Of a stretch of 64,000 nucleotides of DNA, positions 9,063 to 20,729 are shown piece by piece. Below the pieces are notes generated by a model that was not told the DNA's origin, did not search any database, and saw only the letters and a program-made list of their open reading frames with translations. Location of the stretch: the NCBI RefSeq assembly GCF_022808675.1, contig NZ_JAKZKV010000008.1:128711-192710 (forward strand), written 5' to 3'. How positions within the stretch are numbered: the first letter of the stretch is position 1; every line of letters starts with the position of its first letter. Both the position numbers and the translations under genes were made by a program. This DNA is from Parabacteroides sp. FAFU027 (GTDB taxonomy: Bacteria; Bacteroidota; Bacteroidia; Bacteroidales; UBA7332).

Positions 9063-10973
9063 TTACCTGAAGATAGAAACAGTTTTAGTTGAAGAACAAA
9101 TACTGCTTTTTATAGATAAAAAATAAAACCCATTGGATAACTCTGACACATTCATTGTTATAGGGGAATGACCATCATATTCAACCAACGAATTACATAT
9201 CCGACGACCCATTTGATCATAAACGATCAATTCTGTAGTCCCTGGAATATTCGAACTCATTGAAATACTCAGATTATCCGATGCCGGATTGGGGTAAATC
9301 TTTACATCCACATCCGGAGTCTTTGTCTGCGAGATTCCGGTTGATGTTGATTTCAACAAAACAGCAGTTACAGAAAGGGCAGGCACTGTTATAGTAAACG
9401 AATTTGAATTCACTGTCGCTGAGTTCAATTTAAGTGCATTGTTCGTATGTGATTTAAATGTTTCTGTCGTCGGAAGCGATGACAATTGCAAAGTGCTGTA
9501 ATTACCATCACTAACCGCGAAATTATTCAGATTTATAGTGGCTGTGCGCGAAGAAACCATATCACGGTTAACCAGAATCACTGTCATTGAATCTGCCCTC
9601 TCACTCACAGTTGTATAAGCCGAAACAGTATTCTCAGTGCTTGACACACTCGATACGCTATATTTTTTTGCATACCGGCTAAATAAATGGAGTGTTTCCC
9701 ACATGCCCGGATACCAGCTCCAGGGGGTAAATAACTCAACCCCATTGTTGGCAAAAGTGCCAAGATGCGATGCATACACAACTGCAGTTGAATTTGCATT
9801 TTTTTGATCAGTTGCCGAATGCCATTCACTCACTCCGCAGGTAATACCATGATTTGCTCCATAATATGTTGTCAGCCAATCATTGATTCGTTTAAAAATA
9901 TATTCGCTTTTAATACGGGTATCCCAACCACCATTCATTGTATAAATCCCATTGGCTCCCGGATAATCATAGGTCTGATCATAATACATCCGGTGTATCT
10001 GAAGCGCAGCCGAATCATTTGCTGCGTAAGCATAATTATGCAAATCAACGACATCAAGGACTCTTACACCCGAAGCTTTTTCTTCGTCGGCACATCTTTT
10101 GATAAAATACTCGAGCCAGCTATAATATTTGCCGTTTATCTTTATGGATTCGGATCCCCACTTAAACCACTGCCACTCGCTGGTTGCTACCGGGCCACAA
10201 AGTTTGATTTCCGGACATATGGCTTTTGCTTTTTTAGCTGTAGCGATGTAATTATCCATAAATACAGATGCAGCGATCAGAGTCGGCATCACATCATCAT
10301 GAGTTCCGTTCCAAACATCCACTTCATTGTCCATGTTCCAGTAAACAAATTGCTTTTGATTCAGGCCAAGACCTTGAGGTTTTGGCTGGAAAAAATGATT
10401 CAGAATTTCGACAGTAGAATCGGCCGGCCATGGTTGAGTATATAGGTTGATATTGCCTTCGACAGCAGCTTTCCCAGAATTCACACCGGTGGTATTGGGA
10501 GTCCCACCGCCAGCGAGATTTTGGTTAACCCCGCTCCAGTAAGCTGATTGGTTGTAGGCCCAGTCGTTAAAATTGTTGTTTGTGTTGGATGCCACCCTAC
10601 CAATAAGCTGAAAAGCCCACATCACCTGAAGATTGGGAAGATTTGTAGCGGCATTTTGCGAAGTTTTATCCCAGTCGTTTACATATACGTTGTTATACCA
10701 ATCGGGATGGCTCGATATTTTTTTACGCCAATTGTACTTGGTGGCATTGTTTCCTCCATTGGTACGTGCCATTGTCAGCCCGGCATCTTTGTAAAACTGA
10801 GCTGGCTTATCAAACCAATTGTTGGCACCATAAATATAGGGTGATACAGCTCTCTTTCCCACAGAAGCATCTACAGTGATGTTGACATCTTGTGCGATTG
10901 CAGGATTTACTCCTGTAAGAATCAATAGTAATAGTAAAAAGTAGTTTTTAAAGACGTGTAGTTTCATCGGCAT
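9063..10973 (-). CDS. Secreted glycoside hydrolase family 44 endoglucanase/xyloglucanase with T9SS tail
   Basis: 636 residues counted from the first Met; Met3 (ATG at 10967) is an equally good start. The signal is FLLLLLILTGVNPAIAQ. The segment RTNGGNNATKYNWR near residues 70-83 and the overall layout match GH44. The proposed acid/base is Glu217 in NMDNEVDVW and the nucleophile Glu383 in GVSEWHS. Family members cleave internal beta-1,4 bonds of xyloglucan, carboxymethylcellulose or glucomannan. Residues from about 556 on (VKIYPNPASDNLSISM) form a T9SS type A sorting domain, so the enzyme is probably exported by type IX secretion. It sits between the GH43 and SusC genes in a minus-strand run. 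GH44 is not common in Bacteroidetes PULs to my knowledge. Confidence 0.9.
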   Translation of the reverse strand: MPMKLHVFKNYFLLLLLILTGVNPAIAQDVNITVDASVGKRAVSPYIYGANNWFDKPAQFYKDAGLTMARTNGGNNATKYNWRKKISSHPDWYNNVYVNDWDKTSQNAATNLPNLQVMWAFQLIGRVASNTNNNFNDWAYNQSAYWSGVNQNLAGGGTPNTTGVNSGKAAVEGNINLYTQPWPADSTVEILNHFFQPKPQGLGLNQKQFVYWNMDNEVDVWNGTHDDVMPTLIAASVFMDNYIATAKKAKAICPEIKLCGPVATSEWQWFKWGSESIKINGKYYSWLEYFIKRCADEEKASGVRVLDVVDLHNYAYAANDSAALQIHRMYYDQTYDYPGANGIYTMNGGWDTRIKSEYIFKRINDWLTTYYGANHGITCGVSEWHSATDQKNANSTAVVYASHLGTFANNGVELFTPWSWYPGMWETLHLFSRYAKKYSVSSVSSTENTVSAYTTVSERADSMTVILVNRDMVSSRTATINLNNFAVSDGNYSTLQLSSLPTTETFKSHTNNALKLNSATVNSNSFTITVPALSVTAVLLKSTSTGISQTKTPDVDVKIYPNPASDNLSISMSSNIPGTTELIVYDQMGRRICNSLVEYDGHSPITMNVSELSNGFYFLSIKSSICSSTKTVSIFR

Positions 10974-11017
10974 TATTTGTTTTTTTTTGTTTTAGGTTCT
11001 ATTTATAATCATCAGCG

Positions 11018-11061
11018 GCCTTAAAGCCAGAATTGCCATGTGGAAATTCTGGATTTAAGGC
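11018..11061 (-). promoter_or_regulatory. Long intergenic RNA hairpin between GH43 and GH44 genes
   Basis: Arms 11018-11034 and 11045-11061 pair over 17 positions with one mismatch and a 10-nt loop. It follows the GH43 stop directly and precedes the GH44 start by about 45 nt on the transcribed strand. No U-tract follows in the direction of transcription, so it may be an mRNA processing or stabilising element rather than an intrinsic terminator. Confidence 0.5.
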
Positions 11062-11071
11062 TATCGCTATA

Positions 11072-12673
<1,602 letters not shown>

Positions 12674-12758
12674 TTACGACATCAGAATAAGCTTCTGTCA
12701 AATCACGCGTCCTCAAAAAGGATCGAAAACCGTGCAAGCTAAACTGGGTATCAGACAT

Positions 12759-12796
12759 AAAAAAAAGTAGCCGTAAAATTATGGCTACTTCCTTTT
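12759..12796 (-). terminator. Intrinsic terminator downstream of the first HTCS gene
   Basis: The arms aagtagcc (12765-12772) and ggctactt (12783-12790) form an 8-bp stem with a 10-nt loop. It is flanked by an A-run on the left and a T-run on the right, so it can work in either direction. On the minus strand it lies about 50 bp after the HTCS stop at 12839 and separates that gene from GH43. Confidence 0.85.
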
Positions 12797-12838
12797 TTGC
12801 TATGGAGCATTATGTGTTGCAAATGGTATCTCAAAGTA

Positions 12839-15800
12839 TCATTCCGGCTTTTGTTGCCTGTAAATACGAAGATATTCCGATGGTGACATCCCAAATTCTT
12901 CTTTAAAGTTGATAGTAAATCTTTTTGGAGAATTATACCCTACCTCGTAAGCAATTTCCGCAATCTGCAACTGACTCTTTTCCAGCAGTTGGCGACCACG
13001 CTTAAGCCTGATGGTCCTGATAAATTCAGCCGGTCCTTTACCGGTAATTGCCATTAATTTTTTGTAAAGATGCCCACGACTCAATCCTAAAGATTCACCC
13101 AAAGTTTCAACACTAAATTCAGTATCACTCATATGTTCTTCTACTATTTTCAAGGCCTTTTCTAAGAGCTTCTCATCAAGCGTTGTGATTGTAATCTCGC
13201 TTGGAGATACATCTAATTTCTGACTGAAAGACTGATGGCTCTTCTGGGTCCATTCTATAAACTTCGTGATTCTCAATTTTAGAATATCCAAATTGAATGG
13301 CTTGGTAATATAATCATCAGCACCCAACTCCAACCCTTCTATCCTGCTTTCCTCAGCAGTTTTGGCCGTAAGAAGGATGACCGGGATATGCGACCATTTT
13401 ATATTGGTTTTTACTTGTCTGCAAAGCTCGTTCCCGTCCATCACAGGCATCATCACATCACTTACCACAATATTCACATCATGGTAGGTCAGCATTGACA
13501 ATGCCTCCTGTCCATCATGGGCAATTAACACATTATAATCATCCGACAGGTTATCGCTGATAAACTCGCATAAATCTTTGTTATCATCTACAAAAAGCAA
13601 GGCCAGTTTCTCCGGCTGACTTTCTTCCGGTTTTTCAACGGTTTCATCAAATGCCTCAGTCAGTTCTTCACTGTCATCATCTATTTCATTAGAACCAGCT
13701 CCCAGTATTGGAATTTTCAATGTAAATACGGTGCCTTTGGGGGTATTATCGGTAATGGTGATTGTACCCTCATGTAGCTTAACATATTCGCTAACGATAT
13801 GCAGACCAATTCCGCTACCTGTTTTCCCTGCATCGTTCAATGATTGATAAAACCGATTAAAGACCAGGCCTTTTTCTTCATCGCTAATGCCAATTCCGGT
13901 ATCAGAAACGCTTATGCAAACTTCGGATTCTTGAATAAAAAGACTCAAATTGACCTTTCCGTGATCCGGGGTGTATTTAAAGGCGTTCGAAAGCAGGTTT
14001 ACGATTGATTTGCGGATTTTATCATGGTCAAAGTATATCCACAAACGTTCAACATCAGAGTCAAATGCAAACGAAATTTTGCGCTCTGTGGCATACATTT
14101 TGAATGAATCATAAATATCGCTCACAAAATCGACGATATTTCCGGGTTTCAAATGCAGAGATTCAGCACCTACATCCAGTTTCCGAAAATCGAGCAATGA
14201 GTTTATAAGAGATAGCAATTGCTGCGCATTTTTATATATTACCCCCAGCTTCTTATTCAGTCTTTCATCTGCAACTTCTTTGAGCAGTTGTTGCAATGGA
14301 GTTACTATAAGTGTTAAAGGCGTCCGCAAGTCGTGGCTGATATTTGTAAAGAACTTCAACTTCATTTCTTTAAGCTGGATTTCCTGCTCAATAGCCATTT
14401 GCGCTTTTTGTTGCGCCAGCTTTCTCTGGTGTCTTTGTCTGGTTCTGTAAAAGAGGTACAGTGTCAGGCCTATTATAGCTAAAATATATATGATGATAGC
14501 CCAAAACGAATAGTAAAAAGGAGGTGCCACATTGATAACCAACACCTTCGGTTCATTGCTCCATACTCCATCACTATTGCAGGCCGAAATCAACAATTTA
14601 TATTTCCCGGGAGGCAGTGAAGTGATAATGATTTCATTCGCTCTTGTTGTGATCCACTGATTACTAAACCCCTCTATCTTGTAGCTGTATTTAACTTTGT
14701 CTGCGTTAATTAAATCTGTTGTTGTAAATTGCAATGAGATCTGTTTGTCATTATATTTCAAATCAAGGGTAGATGTAAACTCTATTGAATGATCCAGCAG
14801 AATTCGCTTGTTGTATGTCGAGTCAACTAAAATCTCCGTATTGCCAACCGTTAGTTTTGTAAAGACAATTCTTGCCTGAGGTTGTCTTTTTTCAGTCATT
14901 TTATAAGGGTTAATGACTGTATATCCGTCAGTTGACCCCACCAATATATTACCATTTCGTAACGCACAAATCGAATGTGCATTGAAATAATCGCTCTTCA
15001 GTCCGTCTTTCACAAAAAAGTTTTTGCAATCTATTGTCAACGTTTCATTGGTATTTCGATTTACGGTCAATGCTGATATTCCTTTACTTGTCGTAACCCA
15101 GACGTTTTGAAGATTATCTTCTACAATGCCTTGTATAATATTATCACACAACCCATTAGATACATCTAAATAATAAAGAGTATCCTTTTTCATATCCCAC
15201 GCGGTTAGCCCGGTATTTCCACCTAACCATAGAATATTATTTTTCCCCTTATAAACACTTGTTATCTGCTGGTTCCTAAAACGCTGAGTTCCCTTTGCAT
15301 TTGCATAGCAATAAACCCTTTTGTTATTATTCACATCAACATTCATAAGTCCAAAGGATGTACCCACATAAAGTTTATCACCTCCGTCATAAGCCATATC
15401 CATAGATTGGATTATATTATCGTATGGGGTTTTCAAGGATTTAAAATCACTGGATCCTGCTTCAAGCTTATGCAGTTTTCCACCCAATGTACCTATCCAT
15501 ATGCTTCCAAACCGATCCTCTTGAAGACTCCATACGTTATTATCCGAAAGACTGCTATTGCTTGTAGTGAATTGTGAAAATTTCCCCTGGTCGTAGCAAA
15601 ACACCCCCTTTTGATACGTGCCAATCCAAATGCGTCCCTTTTTGTCTTCAATCATACTTGTGATCGCAGTATTGGGAATAGGAAGCTTGTTGACAATTCC
15701 GGTTTTATCTTTCATATACAATCCGTCGCCATCTGTACCCAACAAGATTTCTCCGGTTGTCTTTTCCATGATTCTACTTATATCACTGAATTTATTGGAC

Positions 15801-16855
15801 TCGACGTTTGAGAAAAAGTGAAAACTCTCATTATAGAATGACATTCCTTTTTTATTATGTCCAATCCACACAGTCCCGGTATTGTCAATCAAAATACAAG
15901 TAATATTATTCGCAGATAAGGTAGTCTGATTCGACAGCTGACTTATTAAGTTTCGAAGAGTACCATCCTGTTGATTATAAACAAACAATCCCTTATGGTC
16001 AGTTCCAATCCAAATTTGACCGTTTTGATCTTCTACAATTGTGCGAACATTGCTTTGAGCTTGTATATCAGACTTTAGTTCAATTGTTTTCCAATCTTGT
16101 CCGTCATTTCTCTTATAAAATAGCTGATCGTTTTTATAGGAATAGATCCACAGTCCGTTTTTAGAATCGACAAATATCTTACCATAGTTGTTAAGGGTGA
16201 GTTTTTGAATATAATCGGGGATTTTAATGATGGTTTGCTTCCCCGTACGTTTATTCATTTTCCAAAGCACGCCTTTTGTTTGAATTGCGTAAAAATATAG
16301 ATTATCATTACTAAAGCCGACACTGGAAATTCCATCAATTTTCACTCGTGACCTTAGGCAAATGAAGCTTCTCCCCCTTACGTTATAAATGTATATATTG
16401 TTTCCATTAAACACGAGCAAGTTTTTCAATTTGTCAACAAATACTTTGCTATTGCCCTCTGTCTTAATGCCCAGATTCTCCAGAAACTTCTTCACATCAG
16501 TCTCAAAACAATCTTTTTCCCTGTTATACACTGCATATCCATAACCAAAATCGACCCAGATATTCCGCAACCCATCTTCTTGTAATCCTATTATATTATT
16601 AGACAGAAGAGTATTCGGCACGCCTGGATTCACCATATAAACCTTGAATCCGTATCCATCATACCTGTTCAATCCATTTCCGGTCCCAACCCAAAGAAAC
16701 CCATAGCTATCTTTCAATATTGACGTTACACCGCTATTTGACAGGCCATCACGAGTTCCTAAATGATGAAATACAAATGATGTCTGACCAATGATATGGT
16801 TTGACAATATCCATAACACACTGGTTACAAATAGAATTTTAGTATATTTCTTCAT
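12839..16855 (-). CDS. Hybrid two-component system regulator (HTCS) of the hemicellulose PUL
   Basis: 1338 residues from the ATG at 16855, which starts a clear signal peptide (MKKYTKILFVTSVLWILSNHIIGQ); the frame extends upstream to 16978 without a good start. Order: periplasmic two-component-regulator propeller repeats (many copies of xxGxIWIGTxxxGL, about 25-700), a Y_Y_Y domain (PPGKYKLLI), a membrane helix near 785-808 (FWAIIIYILAIIGLTLYLF), HisKA with His841 in NISHDLRTP, HATPase (GSGIGLHIV), receiver with Asp1133 in SDVMMPVMDG, and a C-terminal AraC-type DNA-binding domain. HTCS proteins bind an oligosaccharide in the periplasm and activate the neighbouring PUL. Its place amid the GH and SusCD genes implies it controls them. 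Confidence 0.96.
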   Translation of the reverse strand: MKKYTKILFVTSVLWILSNHIIGQTSFVFHHLGTRDGLSNSGVTSILKDSYGFLWVGTGNGLNRYDGYGFKVYMVNPGVPNTLLSNNIIGLQEDGLRNIWVDFGYGYAVYNREKDCFETDVKKFLENLGIKTEGNSKVFVDKLKNLLVFNGNNIYIYNVRGRSFICLRSRVKIDGISSVGFSNDNLYFYAIQTKGVLWKMNKRTGKQTIIKIPDYIQKLTLNNYGKIFVDSKNGLWIYSYKNDQLFYKRNDGQDWKTIELKSDIQAQSNVRTIVEDQNGQIWIGTDHKGLFVYNQQDGTLRNLISQLSNQTTLSANNITCILIDNTGTVWIGHNKKGMSFYNESFHFFSNVESNKFSDISRIMEKTTGEILLGTDGDGLYMKDKTGIVNKLPIPNTAITSMIEDKKGRIWIGTYQKGVFCYDQGKFSQFTTSNSSLSDNNVWSLQEDRFGSIWIGTLGGKLHKLEAGSSDFKSLKTPYDNIIQSMDMAYDGGDKLYVGTSFGLMNVDVNNNKRVYCYANAKGTQRFRNQQITSVYKGKNNILWLGGNTGLTAWDMKKDTLYYLDVSNGLCDNIIQGIVEDNLQNVWVTTSKGISALTVNRNTNETLTIDCKNFFVKDGLKSDYFNAHSICALRNGNILVGSTDGYTVINPYKMTEKRQPQARIVFTKLTVGNTEILVDSTYNKRILLDHSIEFTSTLDLKYNDKQISLQFTTTDLINADKVKYSYKIEGFSNQWITTRANEIIITSLPPGKYKLLISACNSDGVWSNEPKVLVINVAPPFYYSFWAIIIYILAIIGLTLYLFYRTRQRHQRKLAQQKAQMAIEQEIQLKEMKLKFFTNISHDLRTPLTLIVTPLQQLLKEVADERLNKKLGVIYKNAQQLLSLINSLLDFRKLDVGAESLHLKPGNIVDFVSDIYDSFKMYATERKISFAFDSDVERLWIYFDHDKIRKSIVNLLSNAFKYTPDHGKVNLSLFIQESEVCISVSDTGIGISDEEKGLVFNRFYQSLNDAGKTGSGIGLHIVSEYVKLHEGTITITDNTPKGTVFTLKIPILGAGSNEIDDDSEELTEAFDETVEKPEESQPEKLALLFVDDNKDLCEFISDNLSDDYNVLIAHDGQEALSMLTYHDVNIVVSDVMMPVMDGNELCRQVKTNIKWSHIPVILLTAKTAEESRIEGLELGADDYITKPFNLDILKLRITKFIEWTQKSHQSFSQKLDVSPSEITITTLDEKLLEKALKIVEEHMSDTEFSVETLGESLGLSRGHLYKKLMAITGKGPAEFIRTIRLKRGRQLLEKSQLQIAEIAYEVGYNSPKRFTINFKEEFGMSPSEYLRIYRQQKPE

Positions 16856-17001
16856 ATAAACAAAGAGAATATTATATAGATTATTATTTGCAGCTATGAA
16901 TAGAAAACCTTCTTTTGAGCAGCGTACTGACAATTGCTCAAAATGTAAAAAACGACAACTCCCATGATTGTTTAGCATTTATCACAGGAATTGCCTTGAT
17001 C

Positions 17002-19047
17002 TTATCTTACCTCAACAAAGTCAGGCTCATAAGGTTCGACGGTAAAATTACCATTATAATCTTTATCAAAAAGGATACTTCTGGATTTTCCTTTCATAGG
17101 TATTTCTTTTGGTTCTCCTGTGACATTCAGGTATAAATAATGGTTCTTGTCTATTTGCCTTGCCATCACTCCCAAAGGTACATCCAGACCTTTTTTAATT
17201 CCCAGTTCGACGATTAATTCATCAAGCAAAGGATTGAGGACGTTTCCATCAGCAGGTAAGCCAACGTAAATAGCGCGACCTTTACCATACTTGTTTGAGG
17301 TCATTATGGGGTAATCTTTGTCCAAACTAGTAATGCTGCCGATAACTTCAGCACCTTTGGGATCAATTATATCGAACCTTGCAGACTGCATATCAACGGC
17401 TTTTCCTTTGTATGTAAACTCCAGTTTCTTTCCATTATATGCTTTCCTAGAAATCTCATTCATCGACTCGGTTTCTTCGAAACTACCAACGCGAATGCCG
17501 AACACATCACTCAATTGTCCGGGATGGGTTGTTTTAAATACTTGCCCCGAAGCATCTACCAATGCCGAATTGCTGGTCATGATTGCCGTTCCTCCATTTT
17601 TCACAAATTCGCGAATTTTTGTAGCGGTTTTATCATCCATCACCGTCACTCCGGGAACAAAGAGCAATTTGTAATTCAAACTGCTTCGGCTAATTTCCAC
17701 CACATTGGCATCCATATTCCGCCAATAAAACAGGTTCCAACAAGCTTGAAGCTGGCTTTCGTGCTGCTCAGGAAACGAGCTGCTTGCCATTTGGCTTGGA
17801 AAAGAGAAGGCCATTCCGACCTCAGGCCGGGACTTATACGGGAAATATTTCCCGATCTTTTTAAACTCGGTGGCAATTTTCTTATACTCGTAATACTTGC
17901 GGTTAGGCACGCCATCCCAATCAAGCATTCCTTGCAAATACTGCTCCTCGCCACCCCACATACTTTGCCAAGTCCAGCCACACACCATCTGGTTGCCATA
18001 CATCAAAGTAGCATAAGCCGACTTGCGAATCGAATTGGGCACTGCTGTCATCGTTGTAAACTCACTACACCAAAAAGGATTAGTGCTTTCGAACTGAATT
18101 CTTGATATTCCAAAGGCCGCATTCATGACTCCCCAGTTGGTGGTCAGGGAGTTTCCGGGGTAGAAACCACACCCCTCTCGTGCCATTTTACCGGAATAAG
18201 CTATTTCTGACCAATCGATATATTTCAGCGGACTGTAGTACCAGGCATTCGTATTTGTTAGCGTTCCCGGCGCATTGGCGTTGACTTTATCCAAAACGGC
18301 AAGCAAAAAGTTGTTCACTTCGCTGGAGACAAACGTGCGGAAATCGAGAATTTTCTCCGGTGCACCGTTTTTTTGTCCTTCGCTTGGCAGACCCACTTCT
18401 TCAAACTGATTTAACCTACGCGACCAACGATGAGTTGCCCACGCTTTATTCAATCCTTCAAGGGTACCGTATTTCTTGTGCAACCACTCAATAAATCGAA
18501 GCCGCACTGTTTCTGAATAGGAAATAGGGCCGTCTCCCGACTCATTGTCAATGCCAAAAGCTAATAATGCCGGGTGCTTCGCATATCTTTTTGTCAGCAC
18601 ATCGGTGTATCGAAGTGCGTACTTTTGGTAGTTGGGATCTCCCGCATCGTCCATATAGCGGTGGTTGGGGTACAACCGGTTTCCAGTCGCACTGACAACA
18701 TCGATAGAAGGAAATTTATTGTGCAACCAGATAGGAGCAGGATGAATGGCAATATCCAAAATGACTTTAATCCCAGCTTGGTTCATCATATCCATTACGT
18801 GATCAAACCACGCAAAGTCGAATTGCCCTTCAGACGGTTCATAACTATCCCAAGCCAAATGCCCCATTCGAACAACATTGAAGCCGGCTGATTTCATTAG
18901 TTGGATGTCGCTTTTTATTTTCTCTATGTTCTTATCATCGTGAGGATGATAATTGGTTCCGACAAACAATCCCTGAGCTTTCAAATTGTCGCAAAAGATG
19001 GTTGCAATCGCAATCAACAGCAGAGTTATAATTCTACTTATTTTCAT
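17002..19047 (-). CDS. Glycoside hydrolase family 42 beta-galactosidase
   Basis: 681 residues from the ATG at 19047, which is followed by a signal peptide (MKISRIITLLLIAIATIFCDNLKAQ); the frame upstream to 19140 is unlikely to be translated. The TIM-barrel carries GH42 features: FVGTNYHPHDD near the start, VVRMGHLAWDSYEPSEGQFDF, the acid/base Glu169 in GIDNESGDGP and a likely nucleophile Glu329 in FWCSEFTTM. A beta-galactosidase trimerisation-like domain (VPGVTVMDDKTATKIREFVKNGG) and a small C-terminal domain follow. GH42 enzymes remove terminal beta-galactose. In this locus it could clip the galactose of xyloglucan side chains, which is inference. It lies upstream of the HTCS gene by about 150 bp on the same strand. 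Confidence 0.92.
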   Translation of the reverse strand: MKISRIITLLLIAIATIFCDNLKAQGLFVGTNYHPHDDKNIEKIKSDIQLMKSAGFNVVRMGHLAWDSYEPSEGQFDFAWFDHVMDMMNQAGIKVILDIAIHPAPIWLHNKFPSIDVVSATGNRLYPNHRYMDDAGDPNYQKYALRYTDVLTKRYAKHPALLAFGIDNESGDGPISYSETVRLRFIEWLHKKYGTLEGLNKAWATHRWSRRLNQFEEVGLPSEGQKNGAPEKILDFRTFVSSEVNNFLLAVLDKVNANAPGTLTNTNAWYYSPLKYIDWSEIAYSGKMAREGCGFYPGNSLTTNWGVMNAAFGISRIQFESTNPFWCSEFTTMTAVPNSIRKSAYATLMYGNQMVCGWTWQSMWGGEEQYLQGMLDWDGVPNRKYYEYKKIATEFKKIGKYFPYKSRPEVGMAFSFPSQMASSSFPEQHESQLQACWNLFYWRNMDANVVEISRSSLNYKLLFVPGVTVMDDKTATKIREFVKNGGTAIMTSNSALVDASGQVFKTTHPGQLSDVFGIRVGSFEETESMNEISRKAYNGKKLEFTYKGKAVDMQSARFDIIDPKGAEVIGSITSLDKDYPIMTSNKYGKGRAIYVGLPADGNVLNPLLDELIVELGIKKGLDVPLGVMARQIDKNHYLYLNVTGEPKEIPMKGKSRSILFDKDYNGNFTVEPYEPDFVEVR

Positions 19048-19239
19048 TTTCAATATATTATCGGAGTAATCAAAAATTTCTGATAAAACCAAGAGCAAGG
19101 CTCTACATGTCTGCTGCTTTCGGCAATCCAGCGAGATCATTGGCCACTACCGAATTGATCTCACTCGGAGCATTCTTAGGCAATAAAACCCAGACAATAT
19201 TTTAGCATATCAAAAACATATAATATCATCTAAATGCTC

Positions 19240-20655
19240 TTATCGTTTAATTACCTTTACCGTTTTGTCCCAATTACCACCCACTATCCGAACAATATAC
19301 ACCCCTGAGTTCAATCCTTCTCCAAAAGAATTTTGTCCTGATTGAAAGTTCGAACTTTCTACCACTTTACCAAGAAGATCAATTATTTCAATCCGCTTGA
19401 TTTCTTCTTGATTACCGGCATTCAGCGTAAAAGTGGATTGAAATGGATTGGGATACACACTCATTTTTTTGTCTAGAACTTGAGGTATTTCAGTTGCCTG
19501 AGTTTCTTGAACTCCCTGCATAATGGCATTACGAAGTGCAGGATCTAACAATTTACCCGTACTTCGGTTAAACAATCCCATATTTATATCCCAACAGTAA
19601 GGTATAATACCTTTGCTAATCATTGATTTGGTAACATATTTATAGAAATAATAATAAGAAGCCTCGTGAAGTGCCTGATCAGATTTGGGATCTGTCAACT
19701 TTCTTTTGATTGCAGCATATTCGCCAATAATAACAGGTATTCCATTGTCAACGAATTTGGTTTTCATTTTATTCAGGTATTTTTCGACATCGGTCTCTTC
19801 CCCAAAATTTGCATTGCGAATAGGATCATCGGTCTTCGAATGATAATCCTTTCCCCAATAATAAAACATTTTACCCCAAGTTGCATCGCTGGTTAGAATA
19901 CAAAATTGAGGTGGAGTATAATAATGCACTTCAACCATTAACCGATTAGGTGTTGGGTCAACTGGCAGTTTGTTCATCAGACTATATGACAGGTCAATAT
20001 TTGTTTGTGGACCTTGAACAATCAGCGTACGCGTGGTATTATTCGCGCCCGTGCTTCTGACTGCATTAACGAAGGTTTGATGATACGATAGCAAAACCGC
20101 CATTCCTGTGGCATCTTTCGCATCGGGCTCGTTGGCGCTGGCAAACAACAAATGATCGCCATAATACTTGAAATAGTTGGCTATTTGTGTCCAATAAGCT
20201 TTCTGTCGCGCATTCACTCTTGCAGAATCGGTTACGTTTATATGGTTTTCCAACCAACCGCTATCCCAGTGGATATTAAGTACAACATACATACTATCCT
20301 TGATGCAATAATTGACTATTTCCCTGACCCGGGACAACCAGGCATCCTGAATCACGTTTTTCACTGTATCGGAATGTGTAAACCAGGCAACTGGGAGGCG
20401 GACAGTATTGAATCCGGCCATTTTCACAGAATCAATTAGTTTTTGGGTAGTATATGCACCGCCCCAACCGGTTTCGCCGGATGGACATTCAAGCGTGTTA
20501 CCAAGATTCCAGCCAACTTTCATTTTGCTGGCAAGTTGCGGTGCTGTTGGTAGATCTGCCTTTATAGATCCAGACCATAGAAGTCCGCATAAAATAAGGG
20601 TATAGAGAAAGCCCCAACTATGTGAACGAGGCAAAAAAGCGATTTTGTATTTCAT
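19240..20655 (-). CDS. Secreted GH5 endoglucanase/xyloglucanase with T9SS tail
   Basis: 471 residues with an N-terminal hydrophobic signal (about 13-33). The GH5 catalytic domain shows KVGWNLGNTLE (46-56), FNTVRLPVAW, LNIHWD, the acid/base Glu176 in FASANEPDA and nucleophile Glu312 in VIIGEYAAI. The GWNLGNTL start and overall layout suit the GH5_4/GH5_2-type endo-beta-1,4-glucanases; subfamily cannot be settled by eye. The last 70 residues (SVYPNPFQSTFTL to GVYIVRIVGGNWDKTVKVIKR) are a T9SS sorting domain, as in the GH44 protein of the same locus. It follows the acetylesterase gene by 74 bp, so GH97, esterase and GH5 are likely one transcript. Confidence 0.93.
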   Translation of the reverse strand: MKYKIAFLPRSHSWGFLYTLILCGLLWSGSIKADLPTAPQLASKMKVGWNLGNTLECPSGETGWGGAYTTQKLIDSVKMAGFNTVRLPVAWFTHSDTVKNVIQDAWLSRVREIVNYCIKDSMYVVLNIHWDSGWLENHINVTDSARVNARQKAYWTQIANYFKYYGDHLLFASANEPDAKDATGMAVLLSYHQTFVNAVRSTGANNTTRTLIVQGPQTNIDLSYSLMNKLPVDPTPNRLMVEVHYYTPPQFCILTSDATWGKMFYYWGKDYHSKTDDPIRNANFGEETDVEKYLNKMKTKFVDNGIPVIIGEYAAIKRKLTDPKSDQALHEASYYYFYKYVTKSMISKGIIPYCWDINMGLFNRSTGKLLDPALRNAIMQGVQETQATEIPQVLDKKMSVYPNPFQSTFTLNAGNQEEIKRIEIIDLLGKVVESSNFQSGQNSFGEGLNSGVYIVRIVGGNWDKTVKVIKR

Positions 20656-20729
20656 TTTATTTTAGATATAAAGTTAAGAACATTTCAGTTGAATATATTC
20701 GAGCTGGACAAACTAGAATTTCTGCTTTT

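Noticed and set aside
16856-16978. N-terminal extension of the first HTCS
   Set aside because: The extra 41 codons lack homology-like character, and the signal peptide begins at the internal ATG at 16855.
19048-19140. N-terminal extension of the GH42 protein
   Set aside because: The signal peptide starts at the ATG at 19047; upstream codons look like intergenic sequence.
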